From assembly GCA_028717385.1 (NCBI GenBank), contig JAQUNW010000001.1, positions 77,062 through 127,575 of the forward strand: DNA of 50,514 bases, in the 5' to 3' direction. Under the pieces are notes generated by a model, which was given only the letters and a program-made list of their open reading frames with translations, did not search any database and was not told the DNA's origin. Position numbers and translations under genes: made by a program. Position 1 is the stretch's first letter. Every line of letters starts with the position of its first letter. This document shows positions 24,207 through 33,692 of this stretch, one piece after another. The DNA comes from Dehalococcoidales bacterium. GTDB lineage: Bacteria > Chloroflexota > Dehalococcoidia > Dehalococcoidales > CSSed11-197.

Positions 24207-25018
24207 ATCATACGGTTGATACCAGCAAAATCTTCGCTGACTTTTATACCAGCATCTGGAAGTTTACACTCAATAAAATCCTGGATTTCCCTGTCCTGAT
24301 TTTCTCCGATCTCCAACAAGCAAATACACCCTTGTTTTATATACATCCCAACTTGTAACACCAGTCTTCTGATAACATTAAGCCCATCATACCCTCCATC
24401 AAGGGCAACAACCGGTTCCCCAGGTACATTGCGAACATCACTTTGTTTTACATAAGGTAAATTGGCGACGATTAAATCAACTGGCTCTGGCAATAATGTT
24501 AACAAGTCTCCAGTGATGAAATTGATCCTGTCCTCAACCTCGTGCAATATGGCATTTTTACGTGCAACTTGTATGCATCCGTTATTTATATCGATACCAT
24601 ATATCTTCGCTTGCGGAAGATTCTTAGCGAGTGATATCGCTATCGCACCACTGCCGGTACCCACATCACACACAACCGGATTTTTCAATTGCAGGCCAAT
24701 TCTAATAGCTTCTTCAACAAGCATTTCTGTTTCCGGCCTTGGAATCAAGACTCTCGAGTCAACGTAAAAACCTAATCCATAAAATTCCCGATACCGTATG
24801 ATATAATTCAGCGGCTCGTTTTGAAGCCGCCTATTTAAAAATTCCAGATACCGGGTGTATTCGTGGGAAGATATATTCTCGTATAAGGACGAGAATAAAC
24901 CAGCCCGATTAATTTTCAATACATGGCGCAGAAGGACCTCGGCTTCCAGATCAGCTTCAGAAAAGTCTGCAAAGCGCAGTTTTTCCTTTCCTTCTCGCAG
25001 AGCTTCCGCCCGGTTCAA
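24188..25018 (-). CDS. prmC: Release-factor glutamine N5-methyltransferase
   Basis: A 276-residue S-adenosylmethionine-dependent enzyme that methylates the Gln of the GGQ motif in release factors. The N-terminal helical domain contains AEVLLRHVL near 25 and the [34 protein letters not shown] stretch near 73-106. The methionine-binding loop is [16 protein letters not shown] near 115-130. The catalytic tetrapeptide reads NLPY (near 187) instead of the usual NPPY. The context settles the function: it overlaps the end of prfA by four bases, the standard prfA-prmC pair. It converges with the EF-G-like gene. Confidence 0.95.
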   Translation of the reverse strand: MNRAEALREGKEKLRFADFSEADLEAEVLLRHVLKINRAGLFSSLYENISSHEYTRYLEFLNRRLQNEPLNYIIRYREFYGLGFYVDSRVLIPRPETEMLVEEAIRIGLQLKNPVVCDVGTGSGAIAISLAKNLPQAKIYGIDINNGCIQVARKNAILHEVEDRINFITGDLLTLLPEPVDLIVANLPYVKQSDVRNVPGEPVVALDGGYDGLNVIRRLVLQVGMYIKQGCICLLEIGENQDREIQDFIECKLPDAGIKVSEDFAGINRMITITLP

Positions 25019-26085
25019 GACAATTCCGCCTCCAGCAACCTAGCCTGAAATTCGGTAGCCAGCGCATCCAGTAATTCGTCCAGGTTGCCCTCCATGATTT
25101 TTTCCAGATTATGAACGCTCAAACCAATTCGATGGTCAGTTAACCGATCTTGAGGAAAATTATATGTTCGTATCTTTTCCGCTCGTTCTCCTGTACCTAC
25201 TTGCGAGCGCCGCTGTTCTGTAATTTCAGATTTCTGTTTACGCGTTTCCAAATCAAGCAGCTTTGCCCTCAATACCGACATTGCCTTGGTGCGGTTTTTC
25301 AACTGGGAGCGTTCATCCTGGCAAGTAACCACAATCCCGGTCGGGTAATGGGTTATGCGAACAGCGGTAGCAACCTTGTTTACATTCTGCCCACCGGCAC
25401 CGCCACTGTGAAAAATATCTATCCTCAAGTCATTCTCACTAATATCAACTTCAACTTCTTCGGCTTCGGGTAAAACAGCAACTGTGGCAGTTGAGGTATG
25501 AATACGGCCCGATGATTCAGTTGTCGGTACGCGCTGCACCCTGTGTACACCGCTTTCATATTTTAAACGGCTGTATGCTCCCCGACCGTTTATTTCAAAT
25601 ACAACTTCTTTAATAGAACCAATAGATGTTTCGTTCATATCGATTATTTCGACGTTCCAGTTCCTGATCGCAGCATAGCGGCTATACATGCGAAACAAAT
25701 CCCCGGCAAACAAACCTGCTTCATCTCCGCCTGTACCAGCGCGTATTTCCATAATAATATTTCGCTCATCATTGGGATCCTTCGGCATCAGATCCATTTT
25801 CAATTCATGTTCCAATTGTTGTCGTTTTTCTTCCAGATCTTCTATTTCAGCTTCAGCCATCTCCCTCAATTCTTCATCAATATCATCATCAAGTATTTGC
25901 CGCGCTTCTTGCATCTGGCGCAAGATTGCTTTCAAAGAACTGCATTTTTCTACAATTGGCTCCAGCGATGCTCGTTCCTGTGCAATTTTTTGCAACGCTT
26001 TAGGATTGGAGATAACCTCCCCATAGGTCATCTCCCGCTCCAGCTCGTTATAGCGCTCAACGATGTTTTCCAGTCTTTCTAACAT
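25015..26085 (-). CDS. prfA: Peptide chain release factor 1
   Basis: A 356-residue class I release factor that reads UAA and UAG stop codons and triggers peptide release. The catalytic GGQ is in [13 protein letters not shown] near 222-234. The stop-codon-reading tripeptide of RF1 (PxT) is present as PTT in [15 protein letters not shown] near 180-195, which separates it from RF2 (SPF). The C-terminal helices with [21 protein letters not shown] near 285-305 are typical. The length is normal and no frameshift is present. prmC overlaps its stop, so the modifying enzyme is made with its substrate. Confidence 0.97.
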   Translation of the reverse strand: MLERLENIVERYNELEREMTYGEVISNPKALQKIAQERASLEPIVEKCSSLKAILRQMQEARQILDDDIDEELREMAEAEIEDLEEKRQQLEHELKMDLMPKDPNDERNIIMEIRAGTGGDEAGLFAGDLFRMYSRYAAIRNWNVEIIDMNETSIGSIKEVVFEINGRGAYSRLKYESGVHRVQRVPTTESSGRIHTSTATVAVLPEAEEVEVDISENDLRIDIFHSGGAGGQNVNKVATAVRITHYPTGIVVTCQDERSQLKNRTKAMSVLRAKLLDLETRKQKSEITEQRRSQVGTGERAEKIRTYNFPQDRLTDHRIGLSVHNLEKIMEGNLDELLDALATEFQARLLEAELS

Positions 26086-26203
26086 TTATATCCTTCCGGT
26101 TAAATTCAAGCTCGACTAATTATATATTTTACAATGATTTGATGGTTTGAAAATAATGACAACGAGGGATTTGATTTTCAAGATTTTTACTGACTAACAA
26201 CAG

Positions 26204-27235
26204 TTAATGGAGAACGGTGTTGGGATAAACCCGGCTGCCGGATGAAAGCACAACCTCACCTGATAGTTGTACGCGGCTACCCAATACTGCACCTTCTATT
26301 ATACATCTAGGTCCAATATTACACTCATCCGCGATAATCGTATTTCGTATAATTGCACCTTGACCGATTGAGGATGTATTCCAAATAAGACTGTTTTGGA
26401 TAACAGCTCCGGCTTCTATAGTTGTGTCATTTCCGATTACTACAGTCTGTTTCAAGCTAACGCCTTGTTCAATGGAAACATTGTCCCCCTGGTAGATTTG
26501 AGATGATGAGGCAGGTGTATACTGACAACTTTTCCCAGAGAGAAGATCGACATTAAGTTCAAAGTATTTTTCTGGAGTCCCAATATCTATCCAGTAATCA
26601 TTAGTGGAATAAGCATACACCGGTTTGCCATCGGCGAGAAGAGCAGGAAAAAGTTGCTTTTCATAACTGAATTTGATACCTGTCGGAATCAATGCCAGCA
26701 GAGAAGGTTCCATTATAATCAGCCCAGCATTTATCATATTGGTAGTCACTTCTTCAGGGGAGGGCTTTTCTAAAAATCTTAAGACTTTGCCGGTGCCGTC
26801 TGTCTCTATGACGCCATAGCGGGTTGGATCGTCAACCGGAGTAAGAGCGATAGTAGCCAATGAGCCCTTGGACATATGGAATTTTTCCATCTGCAGAATA
26901 TCAATATCGGTAAATACATCCCCATTGACGACCAAAAAAGTTTCATCCAAATACTCTTCAGCGTTCTTTATGCCTCCACCTGTTCCCAAAGGAGTCTTTT
27001 CTACAACATAATGCAGATTTACCCCAAACCGTTCTCCATTACCAAAATACTCCGGTATACTGTTTGCCAGATGCCCGGCTGACAACACAATTGAACTGAT
27101 GCCGCAATGTTTAATCTTATTAATTAAATACTCAAGAAAGGGCTTATTTATGACAGGAACCATTGTTTTTGGTGTGGTGATAGTCAGCGGTTCCAGCCTG
27201 GTACCCAATCCTCCAATCAATATTATTGCTTTCAT
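26204..27235 (-). CDS. Sugar-phosphate nucleotidyltransferase with left-handed beta-helix C terminus
   Basis: A 343-residue NDP-sugar pyrophosphorylase. The N-terminal catalytic domain begins MKAIILIGGLGTRLEPLTITTPKTM, which contains the GGxGTRL(x)PLT...PK nucleotide-binding signature. It continues with PLGTGGGIKNAEE near 88, VVNGDVFTD near 107 (metal-binding Asp) and DYWIDIGTPEKYFELN near 211. From about 245 the sequence becomes hexapeptide repeats (isoleucine and valine every six residues), a trimeric left-handed helix as in GlmU-like and mannose-1-phosphate guanylyltransferase-like enzymes. The sugar and base are not certain; GDP-mannose or dTDP-glucose formation is possible. I start at the ATG at 27235, where the domain begins, rather than the TTG at 27256. 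Confidence 0.9.
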   Translation of the reverse strand: MKAIILIGGLGTRLEPLTITTPKTMVPVINKPFLEYLINKIKHCGISSIVLSAGHLANSIPEYFGNGERFGVNLHYVVEKTPLGTGGGIKNAEEYLDETFLVVNGDVFTDIDILQMEKFHMSKGSLATIALTPVDDPTRYGVIETDGTGKVLRFLEKPSPEEVTTNMINAGLIIMEPSLLALIPTGIKFSYEKQLFPALLADGKPVYAYSTNDYWIDIGTPEKYFELNVDLLSGKSCQYTPASSSQIYQGDNVSIEQGVSLKQTVVIGNDTTIEAGAVIQNSLIWNTSSIGQGAIIRNTIIADECNIGPRCIIEGAVLGSRVQLSGEVVLSSGSRVYPNTVLH

Positions 27236-27370
27236 ATCCTGTATACAATTCCTCAAGCAGCAATTTTACATTCAGTATATAATAACCATGGCTGAGAATA
27301 CTAACCATTAACATTATCAGCCTGTTAAAAACACCTTGTTTTTAATAATATATCTGGCAGGAGGGTGACT

Positions 27371-28024
27371 GTGCCACCGATTATTACTATTGTAGGTCGT
27401 TCCAATTCTGGTAAGACCACGTTGGTCGAAAAGCTTGTTCGTGAACTAACTGGCAGGGGATATCGTATCGCCACCATCAAAGATTCTCACAAGCAACCCA
27501 CGTTTGACGCAGAAGGCAAAGATAGCGCTCGACATGCAGCAGCTGGAAGCATTACTACGGCAATTAGAACGCAGACTCAAATTGTAATTATACATAATAA
27601 GAGTAACACAGAAGCCAGCTTGGATGAACTCGTCCGATTACTGGGTGAAGATGCAGACTTTATCATCGCCGAAGGTTTTAAATACGCCAATGCCCCCAAG
27701 ATTGAAGTTCATCGGGCCGGCATGACCCTTCTGGAGAATCCGCAAGGCCTGATAGCAGTAGCTACTGATGAAAAATTGGATATTAAAGTACCCCAATTCG
27801 ATATTAATGATTTTTCCGGAATTTGCGATCTGTTGGAAAAAGAATTCATCATCCCTAACCAGCATCGTATTGCGCTTTACATAAATAATACGCCTGTAGA
27901 TCTCAAGGAATTCCCGGATGAAATCATAGAAAACGTAATTACAAATATGGTTCACAGCCTTAAAGGAGTAAACCATATTGAAAATATTGATATATCGATA
28001 AGAAAATCTGAAAATAAGAGTTAA
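27371..28024 (+). CDS. mobB: Molybdopterin-guanine dinucleotide biosynthesis adapter MobB
   Basis: A 217-residue P-loop protein that assists guanylation of molybdopterin in making molybdenum or tungsten cofactors. The first strand leads into Walker A (GRSNSGKTTL, about residues 8-17). The KDSHKQPTFDAEGKDSARHAAAG stretch near 39-61 is the MobB family hallmark. IIAEGFKYANAPKIEVHRAG near 98-117 is the second. Core MobB is about 150-170 residues; here a further 55-60 residues after the FDINDFSGICDLL block form an added alpha/beta segment. The start is the GTG at 27371 because the AGGAGG at 27359-27364 is correctly spaced from it; the GTG at 27365 would touch it. No mobA is adjacent. Confidence 0.9.
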   Translation: MPPIITIVGRSNSGKTTLVEKLVRELTGRGYRIATIKDSHKQPTFDAEGKDSARHAAAGSITTAIRTQTQIVIIHNKSNTEASLDELVRLLGEDADFIIAEGFKYANAPKIEVHRAGMTLLENPQGLIAVATDEKLDIKVPQFDINDFSGICDLLEKEFIIPNQHRIALYINNTPVDLKEFPDEIIENVITNMVHSLKGVNHIENIDISIRKSENKS

Positions 28025-28126
28025 GGTTCAGCTGCCGGTTCGAGTTACTTGCCTAAAGCAGTGTAGATACGTTATAAATATTAAGTTTATTATATTTACT
28101 TAACCGTTGAAAAAAGGTGGTCTGAT

Positions 28127-29395
28127 TTGTCCAAGAAAAAACAAGACAAGCAAGAATGGAAACCCACAAAAAAACACCTATCAAATTTAAAAAAGGCTCA
28201 ACGCAGGCAAAAAATTATTTTATTTTCTGGTATCAGCGTTATATGCCTGTCGGTCGTAATGGTTGTATTGGGGCTGGTGCTGCAGTGGTATATACCAAAA
28301 ATTAAACCGCTTAAAGATGTAGTTCTTGAAGTGAATGGTACTGCGTTCAAGATGAACTACTACATAGATGCAGTAAAATACCAGACCAGTGGATATTCAT
28401 CACAACTCGTGCCTTATTTCCTGGATCCGGTTGCAAATAACATTATCAATGGTGAACTTACCCGTCAATATGCCAACGAACTGGGTTACACAGTGAGCGA
28501 CAGTGAAGTCGACGAGTATCTTGAAGAACAGGATATCAAGCCCAACGCAGCAATAAGAGATTATACTCATACTTATTTGCTTCAGAAAAAACTGATCGAA
28601 GAGCATTTCAAAACCCAACTTCCCGCAGAAACTGAATTGCGCGACGCTTTTGCCATATTCCTGGAAAGCCAAAGCCAGGTTATCGAAGTAATTGCACGCC
28701 TGGATAGCGGCGAGAGCTTTGAAGACATAGCCGAAGAGCTTTCTTTGGACGATGCAACCAAAAAAATATCCGGGGCTTTAGGCAAACATCCAGCAGGAGT
28801 GATTGCCTACAAGTACGGCAGTGAAGTGTTGGAAGAAGCTATCTTTACTGCAAATATAGGAACACATTCCATATACGACGAGGATAAAAACAAAGCAGTA
28901 GGTTATTGGCTTATCGAGGTGCTCGAGAGAAGCGAAGATAGCGAGAGCCCAGCTGCCAATGTCAGGGTAATGCTTTTGACAAGCGAAGAGGAAGCTATTT
29001 CTATCAGAGAGCGACTGGTAAACGGTGAGGATTTTGATGAACTTGCTGAGGAGTATTCAAAAATCTGGGACGACGAATCAGGTTCGCTGATTGAAGAAGT
29101 TGTACCAGAAGACATCAGCAGTGCATTCGATGATTATGTATTTGGTGATGATCTTTCGATGAACGAAATCTCGCAACCTATTCGGGATATTGAACAATCC
29201 ACCAAAGGCGGTTATTGGCTGTATCAAGTTGCTTCAATAGAAACAGGGGCTATTTCCGAGGAAGATGCTGATACCCTGTCATACCTTGATCTTGAAGAAT
29301 GGCTTAAGACTATAAGAGATAATTCAAACAATGTCATCAATAACCACCTTGACGAAGAAAAGAAAGCTTTCGCACTGGAGAAAATCACCGGCTAG
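28127..29395 (+). CDS. Membrane-anchored PpiC/SurA-like peptidyl-prolyl isomerase (foldase)
   Basis: A 422-residue extracytoplasmic chaperone candidate. A basic N terminus (residues 1-28) is followed by one membrane helix (about 30-53). A SurA-N-like helical domain contains VVLEVNGTAFKMNYYIDAVKY near 64-84 and LTRQYANELGYTVSDSEVDEYL near 108-130. Two parvulin-like segments follow: one near 185-265 (ARLDSGESFEDIAEELSLDD... GALGKHP) and one near 280-390 (RERLVNGEDFDELAEEYS). Such proteins fold exported proteins on the outer face of the membrane. The start is TTG at 28127 with AAGGTGG upstream. Catalytic residues are hard to confirm, so it may be a chaperone without isomerase activity. It lies 16 bases before hom. 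Confidence 0.85.
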   Translation: MSKKKQDKQEWKPTKKHLSNLKKAQRRQKIILFSGISVICLSVVMVVLGLVLQWYIPKIKPLKDVVLEVNGTAFKMNYYIDAVKYQTSGYSSQLVPYFLDPVANNIINGELTRQYANELGYTVSDSEVDEYLEEQDIKPNAAIRDYTHTYLLQKKLIEEHFKTQLPAETELRDAFAIFLESQSQVIEVIARLDSGESFEDIAEELSLDDATKKISGALGKHPAGVIAYKYGSEVLEEAIFTANIGTHSIYDEDKNKAVGYWLIEVLERSEDSESPAANVRVMLLTSEEEAISIRERLVNGEDFDELAEEYSKIWDDESGSLIEEVVPEDISSAFDDYVFGDDLSMNEISQPIRDIEQSTKGGYWLYQVASIETGAISEEDADTLSYLDLEEWLKTIRDNSNNVINNHLDEEKKAFALEKITG

Positions 29396-29411
29396 AGAGG
29401 CGTAACTGTTC

Positions 29412-30710
29412 ATGTATAAAGAGATAAACATTGGCCTTATTGGATTGGGAGTGATTGGCGGTCAAGTAGCCAAGGTTCTACAGGAAAAAGCCGGCGATCT
29501 CAGCCTTCAAGCCGGTACACCAATAAAGCTGCGTAAAATCAAGGTTTTGCCATCTGATCTGGAAAAGCCGCTGGTTAGACAATTTCCAGAAGAACTATTT
29601 ACTACTAATGATGATGATTTTTTTAACGATAACTCCATTAAAATAATAATCGAGTTAATTGGAGGCGAAAGACCCGCTTACGATTACATTACCAGAGCTT
29701 TGCAAGGCGGCAAACATGTTGTGACAGCCAATAAAGAGGTAATAGCAAAACATGGGCTTAAACTGCGGGCGCTGGCACATGAACATGGTGCAAGTCTATA
29801 TTATGAAGCATCAGTAGGAGGAGGCATCCCGCTTATTGCCCCCCTGGAAACCGATCTCAGGGCAAATTATATTAAAAGCATTTACGCTATCATTAACGGC
29901 ACTACCAACTATATTCTTACTCGCATGAGTAAAGATGGAATTGAATTCGAGCGCGCTCTGGCAGATGCCCAAAAGCTTGGATATGCAGAAGCTAATCCTA
30001 AAAACGATATTGAGGGTATTGATGCTGCCTATAAAATAGCAATCATGGCAACATTGGCATTCCAGAGCGAAGTTCGTCCTGAAGAAGTCTACAACAAAGG
30101 GATTTCCAAGTTGGACTCCAGGGATTTTCGCTACGCCGGGGAATTGGGATACGAAATCAAATTGCTGGCAATTGCCAAACAGTATGATAACGCAATTGAA
30201 GCCAGAGTTCACCCGGCATTTATACATAAAGATTCAGTTCTGGCTGGAGTGAATGGCGTGTTCAATGCCGTTAGTATTGAAGGCGATTTGGTAGGCCAAG
30301 TAGTATTTACCGGACAGGGAGCTGGTCCGCTGGCAACGTCCAGCGCTGTAATTTCAGATGTACTGAGAGCTGCGGGGAACTATACCCTCGGCACCAGCAC
30401 CAGCGCCATTAAGATAAATGCAGCAAAGGTTGTTCAGCCTATTGCTAATATCATCACCCGTTATTATCTGCGCCTTTCTATCCTGGACAGCACTGGGGTA
30501 CTGGCTTCTATCGCCCGTGTCCTTGGTGCCCATAAAATCAGTATTGCATCGGTAATCCAGAAAGAAACCGATACTCTGAGTCAAACCGCAGAGATTGTTA
30601 TAATGACTCATCCAGCAGCCGGCCGTGCGGTTGATGCTGCTATAAGCGAGCTTTCAATGCTACAAGTAGTTAAAGAAATAAATAATGTAATTAGAGTTGA
30701 GGAACAATAA
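29412..30710 (+). CDS. hom: Homoserine dehydrogenase
   Basis: A 432-residue NAD(P)-dependent enzyme that reduces aspartate semialdehyde to homoserine, the branch point toward threonine and methionine. The N-terminal Rossmann motif is GLIGLGVIGGQVAKVL (residues 8-23). The catalytic domain has HVVTANKEVIAKHG near 101-114, YYEASVGGGIPLI near 127-139, NGTTNYILTRM near 161-171 and GYAEANPKNDIEGIDAAYK near 190-208, which contains substrate and catalytic residues. A C-terminal ACT domain (about 350-432, LRLSILDSTGVLASIARVLG) allows threonine feedback control. The gene is followed immediately by thrC. Confidence 0.96.
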   Translation: MYKEINIGLIGLGVIGGQVAKVLQEKAGDLSLQAGTPIKLRKIKVLPSDLEKPLVRQFPEELFTTNDDDFFNDNSIKIIIELIGGERPAYDYITRALQGGKHVVTANKEVIAKHGLKLRALAHEHGASLYYEASVGGGIPLIAPLETDLRANYIKSIYAIINGTTNYILTRMSKDGIEFERALADAQKLGYAEANPKNDIEGIDAAYKIAIMATLAFQSEVRPEEVYNKGISKLDSRDFRYAGELGYEIKLLAIAKQYDNAIEARVHPAFIHKDSVLAGVNGVFNAVSIEGDLVGQVVFTGQGAGPLATSSAVISDVLRAAGNYTLGTSTSAIKINAAKVVQPIANIITRYYLRLSILDSTGVLASIARVLGAHKISIASVIQKETDTLSQTAEIVIMTHPAAGRAVDAAISELSMLQVVKEINNVIRVEEQ

Positions 30711-30714
30711 AGAA

Positions 30715-31767
30715 GTGACAACAGGAGTTTTATATAATTACGCTGACTATCTGCCAATTACCGCTAAAACGCCTCTCTTTTCCCTAGGCGAGGGCTCAAC
30801 ACCACTCGTACGCTCAAAGAGATTGGAAAAGGAACTAAGTATTGGAGAGTTGTATTTCAAACTGGAAGGCTGCAATCCAACGGGTTCCTTTAAAGACCGG
30901 GGAATGGTAGTAGCTATAGCTAAAGCTATTGAAGAGGGCTCCAAAGCAGTAATTTGTGCATCCACTGGCAACACCTCTGCTTCGGCAACCGCATACGCTT
31001 CAGCAATGGGTTTGAAATCTATAATTATTATCCCAGGCGGTAAAATCGCCTTGGGCAAATTGGCACAGGCAATTGCCTACGGTGCTGAAATCATAGCTAT
31101 CGATGGGAATTTTGACCAAGCACTGCAATTGGTTAGAGACACCGCTGCCACCCATCCGGTTAGTGTGGTAAATTCCATCAACCCCAACCGTATTGAAGGT
31201 CAAAAAACTGCTGCATTTGAAATTATAGACTCTCTGGGGCAGGCACCTGATTATTTATTTATTCCAGTCGGTAATGCTGGCAATATTACCGCATACTGGA
31301 AAGGTTTTACGGAGTATTATAAATTAGGCATGAGCTTGCATTGCCCAAAGATGATGGGGTTTCAAGCTGAAGGAGCGGCACCTATCGTGCTTGGCAAACC
31401 CGTAGAATATCCGGAAACTGTTGCCACAGCGATCCGTATCGGCAATCCGGCCAGCTGGCAAAAGGCTACCGCTGCCCGCGATGAGTCTGGAGGAATCATT
31501 GACATGGTCAGCGATGCCGAGATTCTCAAAGCTTGGAAGCTGCTGGCAAGCAAAGAAGGAGTATTTGGCGAACCCGCCTCAGCAGCCCCACTAGCCGGTG
31601 TGATTAAGCTGCGAAGCGAAGGGCATGATTTTTCAAACAAGAGCATTGTATGTATCGTTACCGGCAACGGTTTAAAAGATGCGGACATCGCTATTAAACA
31701 AGCCCCGACTATCAAACCAATCCCTCCAGAGCTTTCCGCTGTTGAAGAAGCTCTGGGCTGGACATAG
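30715..31767 (+). CDS. thrC: Threonine synthase
   Basis: A 350-residue pyridoxal-phosphate enzyme that converts O-phosphohomoserine to threonine. The cofactor Lys is in NPTGSFKDRGMVVAIAKA near 54-71. The phosphate-binding loop ASTGNTSASATAYA lies near 84-97, and PVGNAGNITAYWKG near 183-196 and VTGNGLKDAD near 314-323 are the other family blocks. Length and motifs fit the shorter, bacterial type of threonine synthase. I choose the GTG at 30715, which follows GAGGA by 11 bases; a TTG at 30697 overlapping hom would add six residues. It completes a two-gene homoserine-to-threonine unit with hom. Confidence 0.95.
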   Translation: MTTGVLYNYADYLPITAKTPLFSLGEGSTPLVRSKRLEKELSIGELYFKLEGCNPTGSFKDRGMVVAIAKAIEEGSKAVICASTGNTSASATAYASAMGLKSIIIIPGGKIALGKLAQAIAYGAEIIAIDGNFDQALQLVRDTAATHPVSVVNSINPNRIEGQKTAAFEIIDSLGQAPDYLFIPVGNAGNITAYWKGFTEYYKLGMSLHCPKMMGFQAEGAAPIVLGKPVEYPETVATAIRIGNPASWQKATAARDESGGIIDMVSDAEILKAWKLLASKEGVFGEPASAAPLAGVIKLRSEGHDFSNKSIVCIVTGNGLKDADIAIKQAPTIKPIPPELSAVEEALGWT

Positions 31768-31791
31768 ACTATCTCCAACGGGGGATTAATT

Positions 31792-32388
31792 ATGCAAAAA
31801 GTCTCAAGAACTGATATCGGGAAATTCTCACATTTTTTCCCTTTTTCGGCTACTATTGTGACATCCCACTTCAAAGGAAGAGATAATGCCATGGCAGTTG
31901 CCTGGCACATGCCTATTAGCGCTGTACCACCATTATACGGAGTTGGGATTTCTTCGGATAAACTGAGCCACGAGTTCATCAGCAAAACCGGAGAATTTGG
32001 TGTTAATTTTATGCCTTTTGAAGCCGTTGAACTGGTTGCAGCCACCGGCGGTCCTTCTGGTCGTAAAATTGACAAATTCAAAGCGTTCGATCTAAAAAAA
32101 CATCCCTCAATTGTAACCAATGCACCTATCCTTTCGGATGCTTACGCTTCATTCGAATGTATAGTCGAAGATCAGGCGATATATGGAGATCACACGTTGT
32201 TTATAGGCAAGGTAGTTGCTTTGCACCACGCGCCGGAAGCATATGACGAAAGAGGACACCTCAACTTAAACCTGTTTAAACCGACATTGTACCTGGGTGG
32301 GGATGACTACATCCAGATCAAGAACTTTGATACTCTCCATCTTGGAAGATCAGATACTGCAGAAAAGGTAGCTAAAAGGAATACTTAA
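31792..32388 (+). CDS. Flavin reductase-like (FMN-binding) protein
   Basis: A 198-residue FMN-binding split-barrel protein. The N-terminal FSHFFPFSATIVTSHFKGRDNAMAVAWHMPIS (residues 12-43) contains the typical phosphate-binding pattern around PxxxxxVTS...N.M...W. The family block PPLYGVGISSDKLSHEFISKTGEFGVNFM near 46-74 follows. Members reduce flavins or bind FMN as electron carriers; the electron donor is unknown. The ATG at 31792 follows thrC by 24 bases with a GGGG-type ribosome-binding site, and the stop is directly followed by the folE ATG. Cotranscription with thrC and folE is likely, though no shared pathway is evident. Confidence 0.9.
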   Translation: MQKVSRTDIGKFSHFFPFSATIVTSHFKGRDNAMAVAWHMPISAVPPLYGVGISSDKLSHEFISKTGEFGVNFMPFEAVELVAATGGPSGRKIDKFKAFDLKKHPSIVTNAPILSDAYASFECIVEDQAIYGDHTLFIGKVVALHHAPEAYDERGHLNLNLFKPTLYLGGDDYIQIKNFDTLHLGRSDTAEKVAKRNT

Positions 32389-32955
32389 ATGGATAAAGAT
32401 GCAATTAAAAACGCAGTTACCACTATTATAAACGCCATCGGAGATGACCCGGGCAGGGAAGGTTTGGTAGACACTCCACGCCGCCTGGCGGACATGTATG
32501 AAGAACTTTTCAGCGGAATGAATGAAGATCCGGAAGCAGTACTCAGTGTAGGCTACGAAATCGGTTACCGGGAGATGATAATTCTTAAAGACATCCCGTT
32601 TTATTCGATGTGCGAACACCATTTCCTTCCTTTTTTTGGGGTAGTTCACATTGGTTATATTCCAGATGCCGAAGGCCGAGTTGTGGGTATTTCCAAGTTG
32701 GCCAGGGTTGTAGAAATCATTGCCAAACGCCCACAAATACAAGAGCGTATGGCTACCACTATTGCCAATACAATCGAAAAAGGCCTGCATGCCGAAGGCG
32801 TTGCAGTAGTAATCGAAGCGGAACATATGTGTATGACCATGCGTGGTATCAAAAAGCCGGGGTCAAATGTTGTTACCTCTGCTCTGCGCGGCTCATTCAG
32901 AAAACGCCACGCCAGCCGTGCCGAATTCCTGGAACTAATCAGCAAAAAGCGGTAA
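32389..32955 (+). CDS. folE: GTP cyclohydrolase I
   Basis: A 188-residue zinc enzyme that converts GTP to dihydroneopterin triphosphate, the first step of folate (and pterin) synthesis. The N-terminal helix region has GLVDTPRRLADMYEELFSGM near 25-44. The active site is SMCEHHFLPFFGVVHIGYIP near 69-88 with zinc-binding Cys and His, and the third ligand is in EHMCMTMRGI near 145-154. VVGISKLARVVEIIAKRPQIQER near 95-117 and TSALRGSF near 163 are also conserved. The length and all motifs are normal. The ATG follows the flavin reductase stop without a gap. No other folate gene is nearby. Confidence 0.97.
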   Translation: MDKDAIKNAVTTIINAIGDDPGREGLVDTPRRLADMYEELFSGMNEDPEAVLSVGYEIGYREMIILKDIPFYSMCEHHFLPFFGVVHIGYIPDAEGRVVGISKLARVVEIIAKRPQIQERMATTIANTIEKGLHAEGVAVVIEAEHMCMTMRGIKKPGSNVVTSALRGSFRKRHASRAEFLELISKKR

Positions 32956-33040
32956 GCCAGTCAGCTTCCTGTCCTTAATTCCCAATCGCGTTTTCTTGTA
33001 ACGCAAACAACGGTCGAACTGTTTAAGCAAGGAGTATACA

Positions 33041-33574
33041 ATGAATATTCAACAGGTTGGCTTGCTTGTTTTAATGGTCATCGGCGGTATCGCAGTTCTT
33101 GGCAGCTATGTTTTCGGCGTTAAAAACCAGGCTGGGGGTACCAGCCTTTTGTGGGGAGGAATTCCCCAGGCCATCCGGCCGGTTTATACTGTCTCCATGC
33201 TCGTGGCTGCTACCGGATATTTTTTTGTTATTTATCACGTATTGTTTAACCTGCAACCTTCTGCAGTTAAAATTTTTGAGTCGCTGGACTACAACGTATT
33301 TTTTGTTGTACTTGCCCTTATTCTTATTCCTTCAGCTCTTTGGATGCCGCTTACTTCCGTTTACGTAAAATCTCGCTCCACCACTTTGAAATTTTCTATA
33401 CGGATCGTGCTGGCAGTGGTAGGAATTGCTTCCATTGCAATGGCCTGGGCTCTTATAACCCTACAGCCACAGTCAGAAGGAGTTTTCAGATATCTCGCGA
33501 TCTATGGCTCCATATATTTTGCTTTTCACACTGCTGTACTGGATGGCGTTGTCTGGTCAGTTCTGATGCCTTAG
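33041..33574 (+). CDS. Five-helix membrane protein, unknown
   Basis: A 177-residue hydrophobic protein with about five membrane helices: residues 7-27, 47-70, 83-103, 115-140 and 149-172. The loops are short and contain no recognised motif. AAGGAG before the ATG at 33041 is a strong ribosome-binding site. It is separated by 85 bases from folE and by 118 bases from the next gene, and is the first of three membrane-associated genes that lead up to the convergent giant-protein operon. I recognise no family; a small-molecule channel or a subunit of a complex are both possible. Confidence 0.75.
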   Translation: MNIQQVGLLVLMVIGGIAVLGSYVFGVKNQAGGTSLLWGGIPQAIRPVYTVSMLVAATGYFFVIYHVLFNLQPSAVKIFESLDYNVFFVVLALILIPSALWMPLTSVYVKSRSTTLKFSIRIVLAVVGIASIAMAWALITLQPQSEGVFRYLAIYGSIYFAFHTAVLDGVVWSVLMP

Positions 33575-33692
33575 TATCTATTGTAACAGGACTGGTGGCG
33601 GGCTAGAATAATAACAGGAATTCCCTGACTTAAATACAACCATCCCGGCTCAGGTACCCGGTAATCGTCCAGGAAGGACAAGGAGAGGCCAT

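Noticed and set aside
31362-32120. Minus-strand 252-residue frame
   Set aside because: It is antisense to the end of thrC and the start of the flavin reductase, both with clear family motifs.
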